Source: Chryseobacterium sp. SC28 (GTDB taxonomy: Bacteria; Bacteroidota; Bacteroidia; Flavobacteriales; Weeksellaceae). Taken from it: a stretch of DNA of 64,000 bases. Made by a program: the position numbers and the translations under genes. The stretch covers positions 62,001 through 126,000 of the forward strand of contig NZ_QOVY01000004.1 in assembly GCF_003932955.1 (NCBI RefSeq), read 5' to 3'. The notes beneath the pieces are model-generated. The model did no database searches. It saw nothing but the letters and a program-made list of their open reading frames with translations, and had not been told where the DNA came from. Shown in pieces: positions 51,989 through 59,723 of this stretch (its first letter is position 1; each line of letters starts with the position of its first letter).

Positions 51989-52789
51989 ATGTTAGCAGGA
52001 TACATTTTAGCTCTTTTAGTAGGGATTTCCCTCGGATTGATAGGGAGTGGAGGGTCTATCCTTACCGTTCCTATTATGGTTTATATTTTGAATATTGACC
52101 CCGTTTTAGCAACTGGCTATTCTTTATTTGTTGTTGGGGTAACTTCTTTTGCTGGAGGAATCAGAAGTTTTTATAACCAAGGCTTACAGTTTAAAGCAAT
52201 TTTACTTTTCGGAATCCCTTCCGTTGTTACCGTTTACCTCACTAGAGCACTTATTGTTCCAGTTATCCCAGAAATTATTCTGAAAACAGGAAATTTTCAA
52301 CTTACCAAATCTATTTTTTTGATGATACTTTTTGCCGTAGTAATGGTGGCTGCGTCGGTATCAATGATACGCCCTAGTAAAGACGGCAAAGAAAATATAG
52401 ACAGTCCCAAAGCAGAGCACAATCACATAATGATACTTCTAACAGGGGCACTGGTCGGCATTATAACAGGTCTGGTAGGAGCAGGAGGCGGATTTCTTAT
52501 TATTCCCGCTCTGGTTTTTTTCGCAAAGATGCCGATGAAGAAAGCTGTGGCAACATCGTTGTTTATCATTACCATCAATTCCCTGATCGGCTTCACAGGA
52601 TTTCTTAAAAGCGAACATTCCGCAATAGACTGGAATATGCTTATTAAATTTACCGCAATGTCTATCATCGGGATTTTTATCGGGATCTTTTTCTCATCTA
52701 AATTATCAGCCAAAAAACTGAAAACCTTTTTCGGATGGTTCGTTTTAGTAATGGGAATGTATATCCTTGCAAAAGAATTAATTTTATAA
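51989..52789 (+). CDS. TauE/SafE-family sulfite or sulfonate exporter
   Basis: A 266-residue membrane protein from ATG 51989; an upstream TTG adds 15 residues. About eight helices form two repeats, each with a GlxGxGGG-like motif (LALLVGISLGLIGSGGSIL and ITGLVGAGGGFLII). TauE/SafE proteins move sulfite, sulfoacetate, thiosulfate or related anions. Between SQR and the CstB-like dioxygenase it most likely removes sulfite or thiosulfate made by persulfide oxidation. It is followed 13 bases later by a methyltransferase gene. Confidence 0.9.
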   Translation: MLAGYILALLVGISLGLIGSGGSILTVPIMVYILNIDPVLATGYSLFVVGVTSFAGGIRSFYNQGLQFKAILLFGIPSVVTVYLTRALIVPVIPEIILKTGNFQLTKSIFLMILFAVVMVAASVSMIRPSKDGKENIDSPKAEHNHIMILLTGALVGIITGLVGAGGGFLIIPALVFFAKMPMKKAVATSLFIITINSLIGFTGFLKSEHSAIDWNMLIKFTAMSIIGIFIGIFFSSKLSAKKLKTFFGWFVLVMGMYILAKELIL

Positions 52790-52802
52790 AAACCCTCAAA
52801 TA

Positions 52803-53420
52803 ATGCCTCAAAAAGATTTTTGGAACGATCGATATAGCCAAAACGATTATATTTACGGGACCGCCCCCAATGAATATCTGAAAGAAAAATTGCAAGTAGT
52901 AAAACCTGGCAAAATACTTTTCCCGGCAGAAGGAGAAGGCAGGAATACGGTTTATGCAGCCACACAAGGATGGAAGGTGGAAGCATTTGACCAGGCCGAA
53001 GCAGGAAAGAAAAAAGCACTTGCACTAGCTCGAAAAAACCATACCCAAATTTCCTATACCATCGCAGATGCAGAACATATAAAATATCCAGATCATTCTT
53101 TTGATGCTTTGGCACTTATATTTGTCCATTTTCCCCCAAATCTGAGAAGAAAATTTCATCAGACCCTATCAGCATTTCTTAAGCCCGGTGGCATTCTTAT
53201 TTTAGAAGGTTTTTCCAAACTTCAAGTAGAATATCAAAAATCCAACCCGCAATCTGGAGGACCGCAGAATGCCGAAATGCTATATTCTCTTGAAGAATTG
53301 ATGAAGGATTTCGAAAACTTCGACTTCCAAGAAGCCGTTGTCAAAACCATCACACTCAATGAAGGAAATCAACACAAAGGTCAAGCTTCTGTCGTGAGGA
53401 TTTTTGCCGTTAAAAGGTAA
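52803..53420 (+). CDS. TehB-like SAM-dependent methyltransferase
   Basis: A 205-residue class I methyltransferase (start MPQKDFWNDRYSQNDYIYGT; motif I ILFPAEGEGRNTVYAA; HIKYPDHSFDALALIFVHF; KPGGILILEGF). It is close to tellurite-resistance TehB and thiopurine-type small methyltransferases, which methylate soft nucleophiles. In this island it may methylate sulfide, thiols or polysulfide (inference). It is coupled to the TauE gene and ends 10 bases before the operator of the next promoter. Confidence 0.85.
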   Translation: MPQKDFWNDRYSQNDYIYGTAPNEYLKEKLQVVKPGKILFPAEGEGRNTVYAATQGWKVEAFDQAEAGKKKALALARKNHTQISYTIADAEHIKYPDHSFDALALIFVHFPPNLRRKFHQTLSAFLKPGGILILEGFSKLQVEYQKSNPQSGGPQNAEMLYSLEELMKDFENFDFQEAVVKTITLNEGNQHKGQASVVRIFAVKR

Positions 53421-53430
53421 ATTTGTACTA

Positions 53431-53475
53431 TGTGACCAAGATTACGTAAAAATTAAGAAATAGATTATAATTTTG
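53431..53475 (+). promoter_or_regulatory. CRP-type operator and -7 box of persulfide dioxygenase promoter
   Basis: TGTGA-CCAAGA-TTACG at 53431-53446 (8 of 10 half-site bases) and TAATTTTG at 53468-53475. Centre to -7 start is 29.5 bp. Confidence 0.7.
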
Positions 53476-53496
53476 TACATTATAAAAAATTAATTT

Positions 53497-54888
53497 ATGT
53501 ATTTTCATCATATTTATGATAAGACCCTTGCGCAGGCCAGCTACTTGATCGGCTGCCAAGCAAAAGGCGAAGCCATCGTGATCGATGCCAAAAGGGATAT
53601 CGATACCTACCTTCAGATCGCCAATGAAAATAATCTAAAAATTACGCACATCGCCGAAACCCATATTCACGCCGATTTCTTGGCTGGCTCGCGCGAGCTC
53701 GCCGCTGTTACGGGTGCAAAAATGTATCTTTCGGACGAAGGTGGCGCAGATTGGCAATATCAATTCCCACACATCGGATTGAAAAATGGCGATGTGATAA
53801 CCGTCGGAAATCTAACGCTGAAAGTCATTCACACGCCCGGACACACGCCCGAGAGCATCAGCTTCTTGCTGACCGATCATCCTGCAACGGATGCTCCGGT
53901 GATGATTTTTACAGGAGATTTTGTCTTCGTGGGAGACATCGGACGACCAGATTTGCTGGAAAAAGCAGCCGGAATCGTTGGTACGCAGGAAAAAGGAGCT
54001 CGAGAAATGTTCCATTCCGTTAAGAATTTCAGTAAGTTACAAGATTATATTCAAGTTTGGCCGGGTCACGGCGCAGGGTCGGCCTGTGGGAAATCTCTGG
54101 GAGCAGTTCCCAATTCGACGGTGGGTTACGAAAAAATCAGAAACTGGGCTTTTCAGTACGAAGATGATGAGGAAGGTTTTGTAGAATACCTGTTGGATGG
54201 GCAACCAGAACCGCCGAAATATTTCGCGATGATGAAGCAGCTCAATAAAGTGGAAAGACCATTGTTGCCAGACGTTCCAAAACATCAAAAACTGTCGAAG
54301 GACGAGTTTTTGAAGGCTTACAACAGCGGCGTTAAAGTAATAGACACAAGAAATAAAGTGGACTTCGCGAAGGGTTTCATCCCGAATAGCATCAATATTC
54401 AGGGCAATAATTCGTTTTCCACTTGGATGGGTTGGCTGGTAGATTATTCGGAGCCGTTTATTCTGGTTGCCGAGGACGATCAAATGGAAGATCTTACACG
54501 CAAATTGATGAGAATCGGGATGGATCAAATGATGGGCTACATCGACGCTGTCGAAAATCTCGGATTGGATTTGGAAACAGCCGATGTCATCGATATCGAA
54601 GAATTCAAAACCTATCTGGACAGAGAAGATATTCAGATAGTCGATGTACGCAATCAATCCGAATATAAAGCTGCCCATATTGAAAATGCCAAAAATGTTT
54701 TCGTGGGAACCATAGAAGATAACCTTGATAAAATCTCCCGCGAGGGGCAAGTCGTAATCCATTGCCAAAGCGGCGACAGAGCAGCGATTGCCTATTCTTT
54801 GTTGAAGAAAAACGGTTTTGAGAATGTCAAGAATTATTCTGGCGGAATGAAGGAATGGCTGGAAAAAGGAAATTTTGTCACGCAATAA
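53497..54888 (+). CDS. CstB-like persulfide dioxygenase with two rhodanese domains
   Basis: A 463-residue fusion. The metallo-beta-lactamase domain (1-250) holds ligands H56 (THIHADF), H116 (HTPGHTPE) and D141 (FTGDFVFVGD), the facial triad of ETHE1-type iron dioxygenases. F61 replaces the second-metal His of the usual HxHxDH. A middle rhodanese (about 260-350) has no catalytic Cys, and a C-terminal rhodanese (365-463) has C423 in VVIHCQSGDRAAIA. This is the layout of S. aureus CstB, which turns persulfide into thiosulfate. It probably consumes the SQR product. CRP-type promoter. Confidence 0.92.
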   Translation: MYFHHIYDKTLAQASYLIGCQAKGEAIVIDAKRDIDTYLQIANENNLKITHIAETHIHADFLAGSRELAAVTGAKMYLSDEGGADWQYQFPHIGLKNGDVITVGNLTLKVIHTPGHTPESISFLLTDHPATDAPVMIFTGDFVFVGDIGRPDLLEKAAGIVGTQEKGAREMFHSVKNFSKLQDYIQVWPGHGAGSACGKSLGAVPNSTVGYEKIRNWAFQYEDDEEGFVEYLLDGQPEPPKYFAMMKQLNKVERPLLPDVPKHQKLSKDEFLKAYNSGVKVIDTRNKVDFAKGFIPNSINIQGNNSFSTWMGWLVDYSEPFILVAEDDQMEDLTRKLMRIGMDQMMGYIDAVENLGLDLETADVIDIEEFKTYLDREDIQIVDVRNQSEYKAAHIENAKNVFVGTIEDNLDKISREGQVVIHCQSGDRAAIAYSLLKKNGFENVKNYSGGMKEWLEKGNFVTQ

Positions 54889-54899
54889 ATTTAAAATAA

Positions 54900-55133
54900 A
54901 TGATACAAAATATTTTGAAAAACTGGAACTTGATGCGGATTTTGCGTTTGGCAATGGGAATTCTCCTTGTCGTGGAGGCCGCGAGATCCGGGATGTGGCT
55001 CTTAGTTGCGGTTGGAGCGATTTTTGTTGCAATGCCTGTACTGAATATCGGCTGTTGCGCCAGCGGAAATTGCGCGGTTCAGCCAAAAAAATTCAGAGCT
55101 GATGAGGAAACCGAATATCAAGAATTAAAATAA
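54900..55133 (+). CDS. DUF2892 (YgaP-like) membrane protein
   Basis: A 77-residue membrane protein (LMRILRLAMGILLVVEA and AVGAIFVAMPVLNIGCC helices) with the GCC...C pattern NIGCCASGNCAV. It is the second DUF2892 protein in the window; the other ends the RND operon. It lies between the dioxygenase/rhodanese and thioredoxin genes (11-base and 6-base gaps), so it probably passes reducing power or sulfane sulfur at the membrane. ATG 54900. Confidence 0.8.
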   Translation: MIQNILKNWNLMRILRLAMGILLVVEAARSGMWLLVAVGAIFVAMPVLNIGCCASGNCAVQPKKFRADEETEYQELK

Positions 55134-55139
55134 AAAGAG

Positions 55140-55436
55140 ATGAACAAATTCAAGGAAATAATCAGCCAAGATAAACCCGTCTTGGTAGATTTCTTTGCCG
55201 AATGGTGCGGTCCTTGCAAGGTGCAGGCTCCTATCCTGAAGGATCTGAAAAAGAAAGTGGGCGATGCTGCCAATATTATCAAAATCGACGTCGATAAAAA
55301 TCAGGCTGTGGCCTCGCAGTTCGGGATTCGCAACATCCCGACCTTGATGATTTTTAAAAACGGCGAAGTCAAGTGGAAGCAGTCCGGAGTTGTCCAGGCA
55401 GATGAATTGGAAAGATTAATCAATCAAAACCGCTGA
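55140..55436 (+). CDS. trxA: Thioredoxin
   Basis: A 98-residue thioredoxin with the active site FFAEWCGPCKVQAP (CGPC near 27-30) and the cis-Pro loop IRNIPTLMIF. It reduces disulfides and persulfides; behind a CstB-like gene it is likely the reductant that recycles the dioxygenase or rhodanese thiols. It is the last gene of the CRP-controlled operon, with a terminator 3 bases on. It may not be the main cellular thioredoxin. Confidence 0.92.
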   Translation: MNKFKEIISQDKPVLVDFFAEWCGPCKVQAPILKDLKKKVGDAANIIKIDVDKNQAVASQFGIRNIPTLMIFKNGEVKWKQSGVVQADELERLINQNR

Positions 55437-55456
55437 GAGAAAAGCGGTATTTTTTG
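55427..55456 (+). terminator. Terminator after thioredoxin
   Basis: ACCGCT / AGCGGT stem with a short loop, followed by ATTTTTT. The stem overlaps the thioredoxin stop codon. Confidence 0.75.
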
Positions 55457-55688
55457 TGGTTTATATTTTAGCCGAGTCGTCATTTTCCCAAGATTTTTTT
55501 AATAAAAAATTCCAAGCTTGTATGGAGCTAAAAGAATGACAATTTTTCATCTGAAAAAGGAAGTAAAAATGACAATTTTGGGACAAAATTTCAGTGTGTT
55601 TAAGTCAAATTTTCGCATTCTGGGAGTGGTATATCTTTTGTTGATTGGGAATATGAGAACTTTAAAAAATATTGTTTAACCTTTAAAT

Positions 55689-55696
55689 TAGTTTTG
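55689..55696 (+). promoter_or_regulatory. -7 box abutting the Hsp20 start
   Basis: TAGTTTTG ends 3 bases before the ATG at 55699, implying a leaderless or near-leaderless message. Confidence 0.4.
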
Positions 55697-55698
55697 TT

Positions 55699-56157
55699 AT
55701 GACAACAATCGTTAAAAGAAACAATGGTAGCTTGCTCCCTACCAGCCCACGCGCACTATTCGACGATTTTTTCACTCGCGATCTATTTAATTGGGGCAAT
55801 AGCAATTTTTCTGCTTCTCGTACAACGCTTCCATCCGTAAACATCAAAGAGAAAGATGATGTCTTCGAAGTAGAAGTAGCTGCACCAGGTATGCAGAAAG
55901 AAGATTTCAAGATTACGCTTGACCGAGGTGTTCTTACCATTTCGTCTGAAAAAGAGGAAAGAGAGGAAGAAAAAAATGAAAACTACACTCAAAGAGAATT
56001 CAGCTATCAATCTTTCCAACGAAGCTTCACTTTGGAGACCGAGGTGGTGGACGATGAGCACATCGAAGCTAAATACGAAAATGGCGTTTTAAGACTTATC
56101 ATTCCTAAAAAAGAGGGAGCCAAAATGCAATCGCCGAGACTAATTGAAATTAAATAA
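55699..56157 (+). CDS. Small heat-shock protein Hsp20
   Basis: A 152-residue alpha-crystallin chaperone. The N-terminal segment LFDDFFTRDLFNW is followed by the crystallin core (VEVAAPGMQKEDFKITLDRGVLTI, then ENGVLRLIIPKK). The IxI-like end (SPRLIEI) carries the oligomer-docking motif. It holds unfolding proteins in the cytoplasm without ATP. The upstream 262-base gap has no other gene; a strong terminator follows. Thiol or heat stress may induce it, but nothing in the promoter shows this directly. Confidence 0.95.
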   Translation: MTTIVKRNNGSLLPTSPRALFDDFFTRDLFNWGNSNFSASRTTLPSVNIKEKDDVFEVEVAAPGMQKEDFKITLDRGVLTISSEKEEREEEKNENYTQREFSYQSFQRSFTLETEVVDDEHIEAKYENGVLRLIIPKKEGAKMQSPRLIEIK

Positions 56158-56163
56158 TTTTGC

Positions 56164-56200
56164 AAAAAGGTTTTCCTGAAATATGGAAAACCTTTTTTTT
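56164..56200 (+). terminator. Terminator after hsp20
   Basis: Perfect 12-bp stem AAAAGGTTTTCC / GGAAAACCTTTT with an 8-base loop, ending in T8. Confidence 0.9.
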
Positions 56201-56217
56201 AATTGTTTTGCCGAGGT

Positions 56218-57396
56218 ATGAATGAGTTGCTGTGGTCTATCTGTGTGCTGTCTCTCACGATATTGATTTTAGGCTTTATACTGAAACATTTTAGCCAGCC
56301 CTATTTGATTGCTTACATTGTAGCAGGCGTTTTGCTGGGCCCCGATTTGATCGGGATATTCTCGGATACCAAGGAGATAGAACTGGTTGGGGAGCTGGGC
56401 ATACTTCTCCTGATGTTTTTCTTGGGGTTGGAAATCAATATTCCCAATAAACGCTATCTTATTATCAAACCGCTCATTGCCCAAAGCATGAAAGTCTTGC
56501 TGGGCTTTGCTTTCGCATTCTTGATAGGATTCTATTTGAACCTCGATTTTAAAAGTATTACTTTAATAGCTATCCTTTTCTTTTTCAACAGCACCGCCGT
56601 AGTGACGGAGTTTCTAAAAAAGTACCAGATTTTTAATACCGCGTTTGGGAGCACTATCTTCAATATACTGCTTCTGCAGGATGTCCTTTTGGCACCCGTG
56701 CTGACACTTCTGAATATTTGGGGCGGCGGCAAACCCTTCAGCGTTGCCCAGATTATTCTTCCGCTGGTGGGCTGCATCGCCATCATCTTGCTTTTCAAAA
56801 CCATAAGGAATGTGCAGGAAATCAGACTTCCGAGGTTTCTCAATAAGATAGCCGACGATCACGACCTTCAGCTTTTCACCGGGCTGCTGATATGTTTGGG
56901 TTTTGGATTGCTGGCAGATGCCGTTGGTCTCAGCAGTGCCTTGGGCAGTTTTATCGCCGGCGTCCTTGTCGGAAGACTTCGAGGATTCGCTTGGCTGGAG
57001 CATACGCTGTCTTCTTTTAAGGTTTTCTTTGTCGCCCTATTCTTTGTCTCCATCGGCTTGCGCTTGGATCTGTCCTATTTTCTGAGCCATTCAGAAATCA
57101 TCTTGGCAGGTACTTTTTTTGTTTTGATAAGCAACAGTCTGATATCTGCTCTTGTTTTCCGCTTTTTGAAATTCGGCAAAAAAAACAGTTGGTATGGTGG
57201 CGCATTGTTGTCTCAGACGGGAGAATTCGGGATTCTCGCTTTAGCCATTGCGTACAAAGATCACATCATCGAGTACGAACTGTACAAAGCCGGCCTTGCC
57301 ATTACCTGTCTTACCCTTCTGCTCTCCACGATATGGATTGCGGTGCTCAAAAAACTTTTGGAAAAACCATTACCATTACAACTTATCGGAAAATGA
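56218..57396 (+). CDS. Kef-type monovalent cation:proton antiporter
   Basis: A 392-residue membrane protein from ATG 56218 with about twelve helices. CPA2 features are YIVAGVLLGPDLIGIF, FFLGLEINI and SSALGSFIAGVLVG, typical of KefB/KefC. The C-terminal TrkA-N domain and the KefC glutathione-binding region are absent, so control by glutathione adducts is unlikely. It exchanges K+ or Na+ for protons. Length equals the membrane domain alone. It stands 20 bases after the hsp20 terminator. Confidence 0.88.
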   Translation: MNELLWSICVLSLTILILGFILKHFSQPYLIAYIVAGVLLGPDLIGIFSDTKEIELVGELGILLLMFFLGLEINIPNKRYLIIKPLIAQSMKVLLGFAFAFLIGFYLNLDFKSITLIAILFFFNSTAVVTEFLKKYQIFNTAFGSTIFNILLLQDVLLAPVLTLLNIWGGGKPFSVAQIILPLVGCIAIILLFKTIRNVQEIRLPRFLNKIADDHDLQLFTGLLICLGFGLLADAVGLSSALGSFIAGVLVGRLRGFAWLEHTLSSFKVFFVALFFVSIGLRLDLSYFLSHSEIILAGTFFVLISNSLISALVFRFLKFGKKNSWYGGALLSQTGEFGILALAIAYKDHIIEYELYKAGLAITCLTLLLSTIWIAVLKKLLEKPLPLQLIGK

Positions 57397-57486
57397 TAAT
57401 TAGTTTTGTTTGATTCGATTTATAAAATGAAAAAATGTTTATAATAAAATTATGAGAATATTTTTGACAGGCGAATTAAAATCTCG

Positions 57487-57494
57487 TATTTTTG
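57487..57494 (+). promoter_or_regulatory. -7 box of the 57501 gene
   Basis: TATTTTTG, ending 7 bases before the ATG at 57501; a message of near-zero leader length is expected, or translation from the second ATG at 57525. Confidence 0.4.
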
Positions 57495-57500
57495 TTGTGA

Positions 57501-57902
57501 ATGAATTATCAAAAACTACATAATATGTATAAATTAAAGGGCATCATCGGCGTGTTCTTCATTTTATGTATTTTGATTTCTTCCTGTGCTGTGAAGTATG
57601 GCATCAAAAACATATTCGATGTGCAGCCAACTTCCGCCGCCAGTCATTCGCCCGTTGCCAAGGACAAATTCATCACCTCCAGTTCTTCCCCTCAATGTAT
57701 TTTCTGTAAGGAAAAAGAGATGATTGCCAAAAGCGACACCCCATTTTCTGTCTCGGATTTTGGCGAGTTCGCTGCCGTTACTTTTATTCTTTTTCTTGGC
57801 GCTTTTCTTTCTGTCAACATTAGGAAACATCCCCAATACAGTTCTTCCAAAATAGGAAATTCTGTTCCCATTTTTATACGATACCGCAAACTTATCATTT
57901 GA
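57501..57902 (+). CDS. Hypothetical lipoprotein-like membrane protein
   Basis: A 133-residue protein (or 125 from ATG 57525). The N-terminal hydrophobic segment IIGVFFILCILISSC ends in a possible lipobox Cys. A middle part has SSPQCIFCKEKEM with a CxxC. A second hydrophobic helix (FAAVTFILFLGAFLSVNI) and a basic tail follow. The family was not recognised. The CxxC and its neighbourhood with TlpA-like proteins suggest redox or metal handling, but no function can be given. Confidence 0.5.
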   Translation: MNYQKLHNMYKLKGIIGVFFILCILISSCAVKYGIKNIFDVQPTSAASHSPVAKDKFITSSSSPQCIFCKEKEMIAKSDTPFSVSDFGEFAAVTFILFLGAFLSVNIRKHPQYSSSKIGNSVPIFIRYRKLII

Positions 57903-58088
57903 TTTAAAATTTCTTGGGTCTTTTATTTTTAAGAGACTCCGATGGTTTTAAAATTTTTATTAATCCTTAGCGGAAGGATTCTGCCAGTGTTTTATCAAAA
58001 AAATGATAATAAAATTTTCATCAGCCTATTTCCTTGGATTGATGACCGCAATCTGCATCATAATACCTCAACCAAAAAATATAAAATA

Positions 58089-58637
58089 ATGAACCCGATT
58101 ATAATTACTAAAAGAAGCATATGTCTGCTTTCAATAATGCTGTTTTCTTTGAATGCCAATGCAAGGCAACCTCATCAGGAAAGTGAAAACCAATCAAATG
58201 TTAAAAAATTAATACCGAACGATGACGACATCATCTTAATTGATGAAAACGGGAAAAAAATCCACCTTAGCGACCTGAAAGGGAAAGTGGTAATCGTGAA
58301 TATGTGGGCCACCTGGTGCCAACCTTGCGTGGAGGAAATGCCGGCCATCAACAGACTCAAAAAAAAGTTCGAAGGAAATGACAATATTGTATTTGTCCTT
58401 CTGAATGTAGAAGCCGATATGGAAAAGGGCAAGAAATTTATGAAAGACAAAAATTATGATCTCCCGGTTTATGTCGCAGCAGACAAGATTCCCTCAAAGT
58501 ACTTTCAAGGAGCAATTCCCACGACTTTAATTTTCAACAAAAAAGGCGAGCTGGAAGTACAAGCGCAAGGTGCAAGAGATTTTGACCGCCCCGAGATTTA
58601 TAAAGCATTGAAAACTTTAACAGAACAAGCAATTTAA
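58089..58637 (+). CDS. TlpA-like exported thioredoxin-fold protein
   Basis: A 182-residue protein from ATG 58089 with signal SICLLSIMLFSLNANA. The thioredoxin fold has active site NMWATWCQPCVEEMPAI (CQPC near 78-81) and the cis-Pro stretch GAIPTTLIFNKKGEL. It is expected to reduce disulfides, or carry sulfur, in the periplasm. The long upstream frame starting at 57942 lacks a signal and is not used. The 186-base gap before it holds a 7-bp stem (AATCCTT / AAGGATT, 57962-57980) but no promoter that I can defend. First of a run of four genes (TlpA, TlpA, DsrE-like, SoxB-like). Confidence 0.85.
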   Translation: MNPIIITKRSICLLSIMLFSLNANARQPHQESENQSNVKKLIPNDDDIILIDENGKKIHLSDLKGKVVIVNMWATWCQPCVEEMPAINRLKKKFEGNDNIVFVLLNVEADMEKGKKFMKDKNYDLPVYVAADKIPSKYFQGAIPTTLIFNKKGELEVQAQGARDFDRPEIYKALKTLTEQAI

Positions 58638-58651
58638 AACTATAAAAAGAA

Positions 58652-59254
58652 ATGGAAAAATTAAAAATATGGCTCCGAAAAAACTGGAGCACTACACTTC
58701 TGGTAGCGATTTTCGCAGTACTGCTGGTGAATCCCGATGCCAAAGCTTGGCTGATGCGCCAGTTGGCTTCTACAGGCCTCTTCAACTCAAATATCGAAGA
58801 GAAAACAACAGAACCACCGCAAGCAGAAGAGACCACGACTGTTTTACCAAATTTAAGCGTTGCAGACGACAAGGGAAACATCATCAACACGTCTGAACTG
58901 AAGGGCAAAGTGGTATTCATCAATTTTTGGGCCTCGTGGTGTCCGCCGTGTCGCGCCGAGTTCCCCTCGATTCAGACTTTTTACGACAAATATAAGGATC
59001 AAAAAGATTTGATTTTCCTGGGTGTCAACTTAGATGATGATGCGTCTGCAGGCAAGATGTATCTGGAGAAAGAAAAGTTCAGCATTCCTTTTGTTCTTCC
59101 CAATGGCAACATTCCTAATGAATTTTTCAGCGGCTCGCTCCCGACCACCGTGGTTTTGGACAAAGCCGGAAAAATCCGAATGCACCACGCCGGAATGGCA
59201 GATTACAGCAAGGAATCGTTCTATGAAGAGATTAATCAATTATTAAAAGAATAA
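58652..59254 (+). CDS. TlpA-family disulfide reductase, membrane-anchored
   Basis: A 200-residue protein with an N-terminal membrane anchor (WSTTLLVAIFAVLLVNP) and thioredoxin domain with FINFWASWCPPCRAEFPSI (CPPC near 94-97) and GSLPTTVVLDKAGK. It resembles TlpA/ResA/SoxW-type reductases of cytochrome maturation or sulfur oxidation. It is 14 bases after the other TlpA gene and 3 bases before the DsrE-like gene. SoxW-like proteins reduce the Sox sulfur carrier, a possible link to the SoxB-like gene two genes on. Confidence 0.88.
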   Translation: MEKLKIWLRKNWSTTLLVAIFAVLLVNPDAKAWLMRQLASTGLFNSNIEEKTTEPPQAEETTTVLPNLSVADDKGNIINTSELKGKVVFINFWASWCPPCRAEFPSIQTFYDKYKDQKDLIFLGVNLDDDASAGKMYLEKEKFSIPFVLPNGNIPNEFFSGSLPTTVVLDKAGKIRMHHAGMADYSKESFYEEINQLLKE

Positions 59255-59257
59255 ATA

Positions 59258-59710
59258 ATGAAACTTCTATTTAAAATCATCACACTATCGACACTTTTGA
59301 TCGGCGCCAGCACTTTCGGGCAAAAAACAACGCTGCACTATGAGCCCGCGAAAGCTGTCGAAAAGCAATACAAAGCATTATACGTCATCGATGAAGCGCA
59401 AGATGAAAAAATCAAAATGACCATTCGCAATATCAATAATGCCTTGGAAGACCCGAGACTGAAAGGTAAACTGAAAGTCGAGCTGCTGGCCTTTGGCGCC
59501 GGTGTCGAAATGTACAAAAAGACCAATCCTTACGAGAAACTTTTGTCCGGATTAATAGATAAAGGCGTCGTGATGGTGCAATGCGAAAATACGTTGTGGG
59601 AAAGGAAAATCAACAAATCGGAACTCTTTGATTTTGTGAATTATACGCCAAGCGGAAACGGCGAAATCATCTTGAGAGAATATGAACATTGGGCCGTTGT
59701 CAAACCTTAA
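59258..59710 (+). CDS. Exported DsrE-like protein
   Basis: A 150-residue protein with signal IITLSTLLIGASTFGQ. Its core follows the DsrE/DsrF fold: strand ALYVIDEAQDEKIKMTIRNINNAL, VELLAFGAGVEMY and a conserved Cys in VMVQCENTLWERK. DsrE proteins bind or transfer sulfane sulfur in sulfur oxidation and in tRNA thiolation. The signal places it in the periplasm, consistent with the TlpA neighbours. It is 3 bases after the TlpA gene and ends 13 bases before the SoxB-like start. Confidence 0.8.
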   Translation: MKLLFKIITLSTLLIGASTFGQKTTLHYEPAKAVEKQYKALYVIDEAQDEKIKMTIRNINNALEDPRLKGKLKVELLAFGAGVEMYKKTNPYEKLLSGLIDKGVVMVQCENTLWERKINKSELFDFVNYTPSGNGEIILREYEHWAVVKP

Positions 59711-59723
59711 AAACAAACCAAAA

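Noticed and set aside
54037-55086. 349-codon minus-strand frame across the CstB-like and DUF2892 genes
   Set aside because: Antisense shadow spanning two well-supported genes; no recognisable domain.
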